Source: JAKQDH01 sp029558835
Lineage (GTDB): Bacteria; Planctomycetota; Phycisphaerae; UBA1845
DNA: 64,000 bases
Assembly: GCA_035356615.1 (NCBI GenBank)
Contig: DAOQSN010000018.1
Location: 1-64,000, forward strand
Direction of reading: 5' to 3'
In this document: positions 55,207 to 64,000 of the stretch, one piece after another
Layout of the letters: each line of letters opens with the position of its first letter
How positions within the stretch are numbered: position 1 is the first letter of the stretch
Notes under the pieces: model-generated
What the model was told of the DNA's origin: nothing
The model's input: only the letters and a program-made list of their open reading frames with translations
Database searches by the model: none
Translations under genes and position numbers: made by a program

Positions 55207-55704
55207 TCACTGCGTCAGGTTGTCCCGAAAAGCGGCGGCTGCCACCATCAGCACCAACACGCCGAGGAAGACGTATTTCGCCGACGCCGGCAGCGGATGG
55301 AAAACCGTAAAGCTCAGCGCGAAACCGACCAGCGCGGCCAGAGCGCAGCCCATGCTCGCCGGCAACAGGGTCTGCGCGCCACGCCTGTCGCCGAGCCAAC
55401 CGATTGCCCAGCCCAGCAACGGGGCGAGCAAACCGAAGAGCACGTAGGGAGCCAGGACTTGCCGCAGGGACCCGGTGCGAACGAACTCCTCGGCGGCCCT
55501 GATCGACGCGTCGAGGGCGGCAAACAGGCCGAAGTAGACAACCCCCAGCCCGCAACCGGCGGTGACCATGATCTCCATCGTCGCGCGGCGATAGCGCCGC
55601 TCGGTCTCGAAGTCGTCCTCAGGTGTGTCCAGGTGGCTAGTGGCCGGGGCGGGCTCCCCGAAACGTTCGAAGTCGTCCACAGGTTCACCGCCGTACTGAG
55701 GCAT
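55207..55704 (-). CDS. Membrane protein of unknown function
   Basis: The 165-residue product has an acidic cytoplasmic-type N-terminus (about 1-42) and four likely membrane helices (about 44-66, 88-106, 115-132, 140-158). No family is recognised. It follows hutU on the same strand by 33 bases and could be co-transcribed with it. Confidence 0.65.
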   Translation of the reverse strand: MPQYGGEPVDDFERFGEPAPATSHLDTPEDDFETERRYRRATMEIMVTAGCGLGVVYFGLFAALDASIRAAEEFVRTGSLRQVLAPYVLFGLLAPLLGWAIGWLGDRRGAQTLLPASMGCALAALVGFALSFTVFHPLPASAKYVFLGVLVLMVAAAAFRDNLTQ

Positions 55705-55737
55705 CACCGACCCGCGCTGCAATCGACAATCGACAAT

Positions 55738-57414
55738 CTATGGGACTTGCACGCCGCGCTCGCGGGCTACCCTGACGGCCTCCTCGTAGCCGGCGTCCAC
55801 GTGGCGGATGACGCCCGTGGCCGGATCGGCCGTCAGGACGCGTTCGAGGCGACGGGCGGCCTCCCGCGTGCCGTCCGCGACGATGACCTGGCCCGCGTGA
55901 ATCGCATAGCCGATGCCCACGCCGCCGCCGTGATGAACCGAGACCCAGCTCGCTCCGCAGGCGGTATTGAGCAGAGCGTTGAGGATCGGCCAATCCGCAA
56001 TCGCGTCGGAGCCGTCCTTCATCCCCTCGGTCTCACGGTTGGGTGAGGCTACCGAGCCGCAATCGAGATGGTCCCGCCCAATGGCAATCGGCGCGGATAT
56101 CTCGCCCTTCGCCACCAGATCGTTGAAGACCAGGCCCATCTTTGCCCGCTCGCCGTAGCCGAGCCAGCAGATGCGCGCCGGCAACCCCTGAAACGCGACG
56201 CGCTCCCCGGCCAGACGAATCCAGCGGCACAGGTGCTCGTTGTGCGGGAACGTCTCCAGCACCGCCCGGTCCGTGCGGGCGATGTCACGCGGATCACCCG
56301 ACAGCGCCACCCAGCGAAACGGCCCCTGCCCCTCGCAGAAGAGCGGGCGAATGAACAGCGGGACGAAGCCGCTGAAATCAAACGCGTTCTGCACGCCGGC
56401 GAGCTGCGCCTGGGCGCGGATGTTGTTGCCGTAGTCAAACGTGACGGCCCCGCGCTGCTGCAACTGAAGCATGGCGCGGACGTGCTCGGCCATCGAACGC
56501 ATGGACTCCCTGATGTAGCGCTGCGGGTCGCTCTGCCGCAAGGCGAGGGCCGCGTCGTAGCCCATGCCGTTGGGCACGTACCCGTTGAGCGCATCGTGGG
56601 CCGAGGTCTGGTCGGTGAGCACGTCCGGCGTGACGTTGCGGCGAACCAGCTCGGGCAGCACGTCGGCACAGTTGCCCAGCAGGCCGACGGACAGCGGCGT
56701 GCCCTTCTTCTGCGCATCGCTCAGCCAGTTCAGCGCTTCGTCGAGACTGGCGGTCCAGCGGTCCAGGTACTTCGTGCGCAGGCGGCGTTCGATGCGGGCG
56801 TTGTCCACCTCGATGCAGAGGCAGGCGCCCTCATTCATGGTGCAGGCGAGCGGCTGAGCACCGCCCATGCCGCCGAGTCCGCCGGTTACCAGCAGCCTAC
56901 CCTTCAGTGAGCCGCCGAAGTGCTTCCGGGCGCAGGCGCCGAAGGTCTCGTACGTGCCTTGCAGAATCCCCTGCGTCCCGATGTAGATCCAGCTCCCGGC
57001 CGTCATCTGGCCGTACATGGTCAGGCCGGCTGCCTCCAGCCGCCGGAACTCCTCCCAGGTCGCCCACTTCGGCACCAGCATGGAGTTCGAGATCAGCACC
57101 CGCGGGGCGTCGAGGTGTGTCTTGACCACGCCGACCGCCCGGCCCGACTGCACCAGCAGGGTCTCGTCGTTTTCGAGGCGGCGCAGGGCGGCCACGATGC
57201 GATCGAAATCCGGCCAGCTTCGGGCGGCGCGTCCGCTACCGCCGTAGACGATCAACGCGGCCGGGTTCTCACCGACCTCGGCATCGAGGTTGTTCATCAG
57301 CAGCCGCAAGGCGGCCTCCTGCTGCCAACCCTTGCAGGACAGCGTCGTGCCGTGCGGGGCACGGACCTTGCGCGTCGGATCGTACATCGGTGTAATCGCA
57401 GCAGGCGTAGTCAT
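55738..57414 (-). CDS. hutU: Urocanate hydratase
   Basis: The ATG at 57414 has GGAGAGGAG about 9 bases upstream. The 558-residue product matches urocanase throughout: MYDPTRKVRAPHG, YGGSGRAARSWPDFD, GRLLVTGGLGGMGGAQPLA (NAD+ site), the family signature near LPARICWLGYGERAK, GRDHLDCGSVASPNRETE and HHGGGVGIGYAIHAGQV. It converts urocanate to imidazolonepropionate in histidine breakdown. No hutH or hutI is adjacent. Confidence 0.97.
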   Translation of the reverse strand: MTTPAAITPMYDPTRKVRAPHGTTLSCKGWQQEAALRLLMNNLDAEVGENPAALIVYGGSGRAARSWPDFDRIVAALRRLENDETLLVQSGRAVGVVKTHLDAPRVLISNSMLVPKWATWEEFRRLEAAGLTMYGQMTAGSWIYIGTQGILQGTYETFGACARKHFGGSLKGRLLVTGGLGGMGGAQPLACTMNEGACLCIEVDNARIERRLRTKYLDRWTASLDEALNWLSDAQKKGTPLSVGLLGNCADVLPELVRRNVTPDVLTDQTSAHDALNGYVPNGMGYDAALALRQSDPQRYIRESMRSMAEHVRAMLQLQQRGAVTFDYGNNIRAQAQLAGVQNAFDFSGFVPLFIRPLFCEGQGPFRWVALSGDPRDIARTDRAVLETFPHNEHLCRWIRLAGERVAFQGLPARICWLGYGERAKMGLVFNDLVAKGEISAPIAIGRDHLDCGSVASPNRETEGMKDGSDAIADWPILNALLNTACGASWVSVHHGGGVGIGYAIHAGQVIVADGTREAARRLERVLTADPATGVIRHVDAGYEEAVRVARERGVQVP

Positions 57415-57595
57415 GGTGAGCAACTCCTCTCCGGACAGCAGCCCGTCGGAGACGCCGACGCGAGCCACCCACGACCAGCACGGCCAGGGAACTTGCGTCC
57501 GCCAGGCGGGCGATTATAGAAGGGCCGCCGGCAGTGGAGCAAGCAATCGACAATCGCCAATCGTCAATCGAAAATCCGCTTGCCGCTTGCTTCCC

Positions 57596-58978
57596 TCATT
57601 CGCTGCTCGCTCTTCGCCATTCGTCATTCTTGAGCCAATCGCGGAACGGCTCGTACTGCGTGGACATGACCGGGTAGTGTTCCGGTCGGCCCTCCAACCC
57701 TTGCAGGCTCGGCGGCGGTGGTGGGTCGAGGCCGATCGCCGCCTGGATTTCCTCGGGGAACTTCGCCGGATGCGCGGTCTCCACGGACACCATCAGCGTC
57801 TCGTTGTCCTCCGGATGCTCCGCGAGGTAACGCTGCAAGCCCGCCCAGCCCACGGCCCCGTGCGGCTCCAGCACCGTCCCGAACCGCGTGTGCGCGTCCT
57901 TGATGGTCGCCCGCGTCTCGTCGTCACTGATGCTGACGGCATAGAGATCGTGCCGCAGGCGCTGCATGTCCGGCGGCGTGCGCATCCGCCCCGTCTCGTC
58001 CATCCAGCCCCCGTACACGTCCACCAGCCGCGCCAGGTTCGACGGGTGTCCGACGTTCATCGCGTTCGAGATGCACACCCGCGACGGCACGATCTTCTCG
58101 TACTTGCCCGTCAGCAGGAAGATCGGGACTTCGTCGTTGGCGTTGGTGGCCACCACCAGCTGCCGTACCGGCAGCCCCATCCGCCACGCGAACACCGCCC
58201 CCATCATGTCGCCGAAATTGCCCGACGGCACCGAGAAGATGATCGGCTCCCCTGCCTCCGCGCGGGCGAGTTTCGCGTAAGCGTACACGTAGTACACCGA
58301 CTGCGGCAGCAGCCGACCGATGTTGATCGAGTTCGCCGAGGTCAGTCGGATGCCCGCCAGCGCCGGGTCTGCGAACGCCCGCTTCACCATCGCCTGGCAA
58401 TCGTCGAACTTGCCCTCGATGCCGATCGTCGTCACGTTCCCGCCGATCGTGGTCATCTGCTGGCGTTGCCGCGTGGACACCTCCGCGATCGGGAAGAGCA
58501 CCACCACGTGCGTCCGCGCCAGCCCATGATACGCATGCGCCACCGCGCTGCCGGTGTCCCCCGACGTGGCCGTCAGGATCACCAGCTCCCCGTCTTGCCC
58601 CTGCATCAACGCCCCCATCCAGCGGGCCATCATCCGGGCGGCGAAGTCCTTGAACGACGCGGTCGGCCCCTGGTCCAGACGCATGAGGTACTGACGCCCG
58701 CTCACCTGCTCCAGCGGCACCTCGTAGTCGTAGGCGTCCTCACACAGGGCCGCCAACCGTTCCGGCGTGAGCATGCCTTCCGTGAACCGGCTCAGCACGG
58801 CCGCCGCGATCCGGGCATAAGACCACTCGGCCCACTGAGCCGGCTCCCTCGGCCCGAGCGGCGGGAAGCGGTCCGGCATGAACAGCCCCCGGTCGCCGGC
58901 CTGGCCTTGCAGCAGCGCGTGCGCCAAGTCCACCGGGTCGGTTTCGTGGTTCGTGCTGTAGAAACGCGGCGAAGTCAT
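57596..58978 (-). CDS. thrC: Threonine synthase
   Basis: The ATG at 58978 (MTSPRFYSTNHETDPVDLA) is the family start; the frame opens further up. The 460-residue PLP enzyme has the Lys motif GPTASFKDFAARMM, TATSGDTGSAVAHA, and the phosphate-binding SVPSGNFGDMMGA. It converts O-phosphohomoserine to threonine. The size and N-terminal domain fit the long (type 2, E. coli-like) class. It is divergent from the Cys/Met-metabolism PLP enzyme, which also draws on the homoserine branch. Confidence 0.95.
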   Translation of the reverse strand: MTSPRFYSTNHETDPVDLAHALLQGQAGDRGLFMPDRFPPLGPREPAQWAEWSYARIAAAVLSRFTEGMLTPERLAALCEDAYDYEVPLEQVSGRQYLMRLDQGPTASFKDFAARMMARWMGALMQGQDGELVILTATSGDTGSAVAHAYHGLARTHVVVLFPIAEVSTRQRQQMTTIGGNVTTIGIEGKFDDCQAMVKRAFADPALAGIRLTSANSINIGRLLPQSVYYVYAYAKLARAEAGEPIIFSVPSGNFGDMMGAVFAWRMGLPVRQLVVATNANDEVPIFLLTGKYEKIVPSRVCISNAMNVGHPSNLARLVDVYGGWMDETGRMRTPPDMQRLRHDLYAVSISDDETRATIKDAHTRFGTVLEPHGAVGWAGLQRYLAEHPEDNETLMVSVETAHPAKFPEEIQAAIGLDPPPPPSLQGLEGRPEHYPVMSTQYEPFRDWLKNDEWRRASSE

Positions 58979-59232
58979 ACCTGTCGATTCCGTGCAGCTG
59001 GTCCGGGCCCTACCCGACCGGGAGCGCCATGAACGCAGGTTACGGAAGTTCCGCCCTCGCGGCAAGCGCGGCCGGTCGCGGCCGGGTCTGCGGCATCCGC
59101 CCCGTGGCACGTGTCGCGTCGGCTTCTCGTGGCCGGCGCCACCGGGGCGAGCCCGCGCTGCCGCCGGCACGTTGACTGGCACGCCGGATGCTGGTAACGC
59201 CTGCCGTCTGTCGGTAAAATGACGTTCCGCAG

Positions 59233-59321
59233 GGGTGGCATGGCCAAGCGCAGCGCCGCCATGCTGCTCCGGGAGCATGGCATGCCGGCGCTCGCCTGGG
59301 GCGAGCCTCGGCATGCCGCCC
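59233..59321. repeat. Family A repeat, reversed
   Basis: GGGTGGCATGGCCAAGCGCA opens the element here and GCATGCCGCCC closes it, so the orientation is opposite to most copies. The right end is more diverged. It lies in the 451-base divergent gap between thrC and the PLP enzyme. Confidence 0.75.
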
Positions 59322-59429
59322 GGAACGCGAAGCGCCCGGGTGACTGCGGCTGTTCCGCTTCGGCGGCGGCCCGCGGGCAGGCTGGCAAAGGTCCGCCGCA
59401 ACCGGACCTGGTTTGATGAGGAGACGATC

Positions 59430-60875
59430 ATGTACGGCGGTGACGAAGTCCATATCACTCCGGGGATGCAACGCTACATCGACCAGAACAACGAGTACCT
59501 CGCCCGGCGCGACCGCTACGTCCGCGAGGTCGTCAAGAAGTGGAAGTTCGACACCATCGCCGTCCACGGGCTCTACTCGGTGCAGGAGTCCCTGGATGAC
59601 TACCAGGGCGCCATCATCGAACCTATGTTCCTCAGCAGTTCCCAGGCCTACCGCGACTCCGACGAGATGGCGGCCGCCCTCGCCTATCTGATCCCCACCT
59701 GGTGTTACTCGCGCATCGCCAACCCTTCCACGTACTACTACGAGTGGGCGCTGGCTTTGCTGGAGGCTTACGGGTCGGACGCGGAGACGTCCTGCTGCTC
59801 GACCTCCTCCGGCATGGCCGCTATCATGACCGCGGTGCAGCCGTTCCTCGTGCACCGCTTCCACCACAAGCACGAGCCGCGCAACTTCCTGGCCACTGCC
59901 CAGTGCTACGGCGGCACGTTCCAGCAGTTCAACGTTCGCCTCATGGAGGAGCGCGACATCGAGTGCCGCTGGATTCAGGACCCCACCAACATCGACGAGT
60001 GGGCTTCACGCATCGACAAGAACACCCGTTTCCTCTACGGGGAACTGCCCAGCAACCCCGGCCAGGGTTTCTTCGACGTGCAGGCCGTCGCGGACCTCGC
60101 CCACAGCCACAACCTGCCGCTCATCTGCGACACCACGGTGGCCACGCCCGCCCTGCTGCGCCCGATCTGTCACGGCGCGGACATTGTGGTGCAGAGCGCT
60201 ACCAAGAGCCTGACCACCAGCGGCTTCGGCGTTTGCGGCGCGGTCATCGCTCGCCGCGGCATCGTCACCTCGATCGACAACGAGTTTCTCAAGAAGGACT
60301 TCGCGCTGTATATTAAGTACCTTCCCAACCGCGACTACGGACCGAACCTGCATCCCATGCAGGCCATCCTGACCCTCAACGACATGCGCACGCTGCGCTC
60401 GAAGATGGACCTGATGAGCCGCAACACGATGAAGGTCGCCCAGTTCCTCTCCACGCATCCGCAGGTGGAGAGCGTGCAGTACCTGGGCCTGCCGGAGCAT
60501 CCGCTCCATGAGCTTGCCAGCAAGTACCTCTGGCTGGTGGACGCGGAGTACGACGAGCAGTACGGCCGGCCGGTCAATCGCTACGGGCACCTGATGTCGT
60601 TCTGCGTCCGCGGCGGGGCCGAGCGGACGCGGAAGTTCTTCGACGGCCTGCAGCGCGTCTGGCGGGCGACCGACCTGGGCCGCATCAAGAGCGTCGCCAC
60701 GATTCCGGCGATCTCAACCCACCAGCAGCAGGGCGAAGCCGGGCGCAAGCTCGCCAACATCCCCGGCAACCTCGTCCGTCTCTGCGTGGGCGGCGAGCAC
60801 CCGGACGACATCATCGCCGATCTGGACCAGGCGCTGCGCAAGGTCAAGACCGGCGTGGCCGTCGCGGTGTCGTGA
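59430..60875 (+). CDS. Cys/Met-metabolism PLP-dependent enzyme
   Basis: The ATG at 59430 has GAGGAG 6 bases upstream. The 481-residue protein is a gamma-family (cystathionine gamma-synthase/gamma-lyase or O-acetylhomoserine sulfhydrylase) enzyme. It shows IANPSTYYYEWALALLE, STSSGMAAIMTAV, LPLICDTTVATP and the PLP-Lys motif VVQSATKSLTTSGFG. It is about 80 residues longer than typical members, with an extra 40-residue N-terminus and an insertion near 425. The exact reaction cannot be set from sequence alone. Confidence 0.88.
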   Translation: MYGGDEVHITPGMQRYIDQNNEYLARRDRYVREVVKKWKFDTIAVHGLYSVQESLDDYQGAIIEPMFLSSSQAYRDSDEMAAALAYLIPTWCYSRIANPSTYYYEWALALLEAYGSDAETSCCSTSSGMAAIMTAVQPFLVHRFHHKHEPRNFLATAQCYGGTFQQFNVRLMEERDIECRWIQDPTNIDEWASRIDKNTRFLYGELPSNPGQGFFDVQAVADLAHSHNLPLICDTTVATPALLRPICHGADIVVQSATKSLTTSGFGVCGAVIARRGIVTSIDNEFLKKDFALYIKYLPNRDYGPNLHPMQAILTLNDMRTLRSKMDLMSRNTMKVAQFLSTHPQVESVQYLGLPEHPLHELASKYLWLVDAEYDEQYGRPVNRYGHLMSFCVRGGAERTRKFFDGLQRVWRATDLGRIKSVATIPAISTHQQQGEAGRKLANIPGNLVRLCVGGEHPDDIIADLDQALRKVKTGVAVAVS

Positions 60876-60913
60876 AGCAAGCGGGTGCGGTCTGCGCAAC
60901 GGACCGGCGTATC

Positions 60914-60946
60914 GGGTGGCATGGCCAAGCGCAGCGCCGCCATGCC
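60914..60946. repeat. Family A half copy
   Basis: A single arm (GGGTGGCATGGCCAAGCGCA to CCATGCC) in the 213-base gap between the PLP enzyme and the PD-(D/E)XK nuclease. Confidence 0.75.
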
Positions 60947-61088
60947 GGCTGTCCGCGTGCGCCGGGCAGGGGCGGGGACGGAGCACCGGCGCGCTCGCTT
61001 CGACCATCCTGCCGCCTTGCCTGCTGGGTACTGCGAGGTAGGATGACGTTGCTTGTAGCTGCCGGTCGGGGGCAAGGGAGGCAGTGCG

Positions 61089-61850
61089 ATGGCCAAGTTG
61101 TCTGTGAAGGAGATTCGCGATCTGGGACGGCAGATCGTAGGCGACCACCCAAATGGTATTCGCTATAATGACCTTGCCAAGAGCATCGTCGACGCCAACC
61201 CCGAAACACCAATCAACACCGTCTACGGCGCTGTGTTCGACTTGGCCGCGCGCTTCCCCCAGGACATCGCCAAGCCCAGTCGGGGTCTTTTCATGCCCGC
61301 GGGCGCACGCGCCTTCGTGCCCGATACCACCACGGCGTCTGTTGCCCCCTCTGCGAAAGTCTGCGAGCAGGATTTCTACGAGCCGTTTGCCAACTGGCTT
61401 ATGAATGAGCTCGATGAGGTGACTGTCGCGCTGCCGCTGGGCGGCGCGGCTCTTGGCAAGAAGTGGGGTACGCCGGATGTGGTCGGCGTCTACAAGCCCC
61501 TCGCCTCCGACCGGATCAAGTTCGCCCCCGAGATTGTCGCGGCCGAGCTCAAGATAGACCCTCAGCAACCGGTCGTGGCGTTCGGGCAGGCCGCCGCGTA
61601 TCGACTTTTTGCCAGCAAGTCGTACGTGGTGGTACCCAACGCCGTCTCTTTGGACGACTACAACCGTCTTGAGGCACTGTGCATGCTGTTCGGCATCGGG
61701 CTCGCGCGGTTCAATCCTGATAAGGAGCACCCCAACTTTGAGATCCGCGTCCGTGCGCAGCGCTTCTCTCCGGACATGTTCTACGTGAACGAGTTCGCGG
61801 ACGGCATCCACAAGATGGATCCCAAGGCTTTCGACAAGCTCTTTGGATGA
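61089..61850 (+). CDS. Stand-alone PD-(D/E)XK nuclease with N-terminal winged-helix domain
   Basis: The ATG at 61089 has GGGAGG 7 bases upstream. Residues 1-75 resemble a HARE/winged-helix domain (LSVKEIRDLGRQIVGDHPNG, NTVYGAVFDLAARFP). Residues 92-215 have a nuclease core with D130 (GTPDVVG), E153 and K155 (AAELKID), plus an upstream E-x-x-F-Y-E-P-F helix. HARE-type domains are often fused to restriction and chromatin proteins. A modification-sensing or solitary restriction nuclease is the best guess. There is no methyltransferase beside it. Confidence 0.78.
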   Translation: MAKLSVKEIRDLGRQIVGDHPNGIRYNDLAKSIVDANPETPINTVYGAVFDLAARFPQDIAKPSRGLFMPAGARAFVPDTTTASVAPSAKVCEQDFYEPFANWLMNELDEVTVALPLGGAALGKKWGTPDVVGVYKPLASDRIKFAPEIVAAELKIDPQQPVVAFGQAAAYRLFASKSYVVVPNAVSLDDYNRLEALCMLFGIGLARFNPDKEHPNFEIRVRAQRFSPDMFYVNEFADGIHKMDPKAFDKLFG

Positions 61851-61992
61851 CCACGCCCCTCGAGGACAAGGTTCGGAACGCGCGACGGGGGTTCTCCCGA
61901 GGTGAAATCCGTTGGCCCGGCGGGCGGCGGAGAATGCTCACTCTCCTGGTGACAGGCCAAGTGGCACGGTAAGAAGGACAGGGGCGCCGCCT

Positions 61993-63984
61993 ATGACTCG
62001 CTCGAATTGTCAAGCCGCGCGTGCCGACGGACCGTCGCGCCAGACGCGGACCCTGAATCGATCGGCCTCGGTGCCTGGGTGGCCTGCGCGTTGGCTGCGA
62101 CTCCTCGTGCCGGCGCTGGTCGGACTCGCGAGCTTCGCAGCGTTCTACCCCGCGCTGCATGCGGACTTTGTCAACCTCGACGATGATCGCCTCTTCGTCA
62201 GCAACACTGCGTACCAGGGCCTGGATAGCACTCACCTGCGCTGGATGTTCACGACGACTTTCATGGGGCATTATCAACCCCTTACCTGGCTGTCGGCCGC
62301 GGTCGACCACTACCTCTCGGGCCCGCAGCCCTCGAGCTACCACCGCAATAACCTGATCCTGCATGCCCTCAATGGCGTGCTGCTGTACTTTGTCGCGTTG
62401 CGCCTGCTGCGGGCCGCGCGGCCCGACGAGACCGCTCAGATGCCTGTCGCCTCGCGCCTGGCTGCTGCCGCAGCCGCTCTGCTCTTCGCCGTCCACCCGC
62501 TGCGGGTGGAATCCGTCGCCTGGGCGTCCGAGCGGCGCGATGTCCTCAGCACCCTGTTCCTGCTGCTCGCCCTGCTCCTGTATTTGCGCGCCGTGCGGCC
62601 GGGGGCGGCGGCCCTGCGCTCACGTCCCGCGTTGGTCCTCTGCTGCACGCTGCTGCTGTTGTCGCTGCTGTGCAAGGCGTGGGGCATGTCCTTCGTGGTG
62701 ATTACTGTGGTGCTGGATGTGTATCCGCTGCGCCGCCTGCCCGCGCGACTGCGAGACTGGTTCGCCCCGGCGTACCGCACGCTCTGGGCCCAGAAGATAC
62801 CGTTAGTGGTGCTCGGCGTTGCGGCTGCGGTGATGGCAGGCATCGCCCAGCGGTCGGCTGTGGACACCATGCGCAGTCTGGCTGAATGGGGCCTGCTGGA
62901 CCGAATCGTGCAGGCTTGCTTCGGCTTGGCATTCTACATCGGCAAGACCCTCTGGCCGACGCACCTGGGGCCTGCGTACGACCTGCCCTATCAGCTCGAC
63001 CCGCTGCGCGCGGTCTATGTACTTACATATGTCGCGGTGCCGGCGGCTGCCGTCCTGCTCGTGCGTTATCACCGCCGTGTTCCCGCCCTGGCGGCGGCGG
63101 CCGTCGTCTATGTGGTGACCGTCGCGCCCGTGCTCGGCTTCGCGCAAAGCGGCCCCCAGTTTGTGGCCGAACGGTACTCATACGTAAGCTGCATGGGTTG
63201 GCCGATCGTCGCCGCCGGCGGCCTGCTGCACCTCTGGCACCGGGCGGCACGCAAGCGCCCCCTCGTGTCCGCCCGCACTGACGACGGGTCTCACGGGGCC
63301 CCTCTCTCCCCTGGTGGAGAGGACACGGCGAACGGGGACGCGGTGCCCGCTCGCCCCTCGCCGGGGCCCCTGCGGGCGGGAGCGGCAGTCGCGTTGTTCA
63401 TCCCGGCCCTTGTTCTTGTAACGCTCGCGCTGACCACCTGGCACCAGACAAAGGTCTGGCATGATTCGAGGACGCTCTGGGCCCACGTGCTGTCTCTGCC
63501 CCGGCCCAGTGCCGGCGCCCATCTCAACTATGGCATTCTGCTCAACCGAGAGGGACGCACGGCGGACGCCATCGCCAGCTACCGTCAGGCCCTGCAAGTT
63601 CAGCCCCATCACGGCGAAGCCTGGTTCGCGCTGGCCAATGCCCTCAAACAGCAGAAGAACTTCGAGGAAGCCGAGCGCGCATACCTCAAGGCCGCGCAGC
63701 ACATGGCCTACAAGCACAGTGCCTACCTCAATCTCGGCAACATGTACTACAATGACCTCAAACGGCGTGATGATGCCATTGCGGCGTATCGGAACGCCAT
63801 TCAGTACATCGAGAGTCGCGGGCCGAAGATGTTCTCGCCCAAACCGTACCTCGCCCTCGGCCTCGCGCTGCGCGAGAAAGGCGAATTCGCCGAAGCCCGC
63901 ACCATGCTCACCAAGGCCGCCGCTTACGCCGAAACCCGTGACCGCGCCAGGCGTGAGCTGGCCCGCCTGCCCGGCGGCCGCTGA
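61993..63984 (+). CDS. TPR membrane protein, O-mannosyltransferase-like (TMTC-type)
   Basis: The ATG at 61993 is chosen by the start of a basic leader and first membrane helix. The 663-residue product has about ten membrane helices. Conserved phrases include FVNLDDDRLFVSN, GHYQPLTWLSAAVDHYLSG and AVHPLRVESVAWASERRDVLS, which are typical of the TMTC/DUF1736 family; an internal FAQSGPQFVAERYSYVS follows. A low-complexity loop (about 435-470) precedes C-terminal TPR units (about 515-640). Such proteins attach mannose to Ser/Thr of exported proteins or polymers. The gene ends 15 bases before the window edge. Confidence 0.85.
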   Translation: MTRSNCQAARADGPSRQTRTLNRSASVPGWPARWLRLLVPALVGLASFAAFYPALHADFVNLDDDRLFVSNTAYQGLDSTHLRWMFTTTFMGHYQPLTWLSAAVDHYLSGPQPSSYHRNNLILHALNGVLLYFVALRLLRAARPDETAQMPVASRLAAAAAALLFAVHPLRVESVAWASERRDVLSTLFLLLALLLYLRAVRPGAAALRSRPALVLCCTLLLLSLLCKAWGMSFVVITVVLDVYPLRRLPARLRDWFAPAYRTLWAQKIPLVVLGVAAAVMAGIAQRSAVDTMRSLAEWGLLDRIVQACFGLAFYIGKTLWPTHLGPAYDLPYQLDPLRAVYVLTYVAVPAAAVLLVRYHRRVPALAAAAVVYVVTVAPVLGFAQSGPQFVAERYSYVSCMGWPIVAAGGLLHLWHRAARKRPLVSARTDDGSHGAPLSPGGEDTANGDAVPARPSPGPLRAGAAVALFIPALVLVTLALTTWHQTKVWHDSRTLWAHVLSLPRPSAGAHLNYGILLNREGRTADAIASYRQALQVQPHHGEAWFALANALKQQKNFEEAERAYLKAAQHMAYKHSAYLNLGNMYYNDLKRRDDAIAAYRNAIQYIESRGPKMFSPKPYLALGLALREKGEFAEARTMLTKAAAYAETRDRARRELARLPGGR

Positions 63985-64000
63985 ACAATACTTCGAGCCG

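Noticed and set aside
57290..59032. Plus-strand 580-residue frame
   Set aside because: It is antisense to hutU and thrC, both of which match their families end to end.

Overview
This is a GC-rich chromosomal window, most likely from a planctomycete of the Phycisphaerae type. The evidence is circumstantial. Exported proteins end in dockerin-like Asp-rich tags. A membrane protein ends in a CxxC...CPECG ribbon of a kind common in that group. Two PEP-CTERM/XrtA-associated polysaccharide families are present. The 16S rRNA gene has no 23S gene behind it, and intergenic space is full of small palindromic repeats. No plasmid or phage backbone is visible; the core genes (rpmA, xerD, clpB, lpxA, rsmJ, hutU, thrC) are chromosomal.

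Layout. 1-54 is the 3' end of 16S rRNA. 275-5219 holds a same-strand cassette: an unknown protein, a PIN-domain RNase, a large nuclease/N6-adenine methyltransferase fusion, and a stand-alone IF2 N-domain protein. It looks like a defence unit behind the rRNA gene. 5346-6128 is an internally deleted IS256-type element. 6186-9168 is an RHS region: an N-truncated RHS core with a Cys-rich variable tip, a candidate lipoprotein immunity gene, and flanking duplicated remnants. 9271-14549 has rpmA, an exported protein, transketolase, a DUF1579-like protein and xerD. 15959-18496 is an exported papain-family protease. 18611-22379 is a three-gene operon (AMP-ligase-like, FemAB-like, glycosyltransferase) for extracellular polysaccharide. 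22932-30810 has two PDZ proteins, a GH127-type glycosidase, an isochorismatase-fold hydrolase and a zinc-ribbon membrane protein.

30939-32069 encodes a probable tandem methylglyoxal-synthase-fold protein, with lower GC than its neighbours. 32369-42337 mixes an exported beta-propeller, a B12/radical-SAM enzyme, a GNAT, a MazG-like protein, small membrane proteins and rsmJ. 42686-51395 contains clpB, lpxA, a family-4-like uracil-DNA glycosylase, an alpha/beta hydrolase and a polytopic membrane protein. 51711-60875 has an EamA transporter, a TPR/sialidase-fold lipoprotein, hutU, thrC and a Cys/Met-metabolism PLP enzyme. 61089-63984 has a stand-alone PD-(D/E)XK nuclease and a TPR membrane mannosyltransferase-like protein.

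At least three dispersed repeat families sit between genes. Family A is about 100 bp with arms of about 33 bp and a variable centre. Family B is about 142 bp with nested palindromes. The third is a set of GTAG-headed REP/BIME-like hairpins. One family A copy lies in frame inside a coding region, and three or four genes end on the TAG of a REP-like GTAG. The candidates most worth following are the 275-5219 cassette, the tandem MGS-fold protein and the RHS tip/immunity pair.
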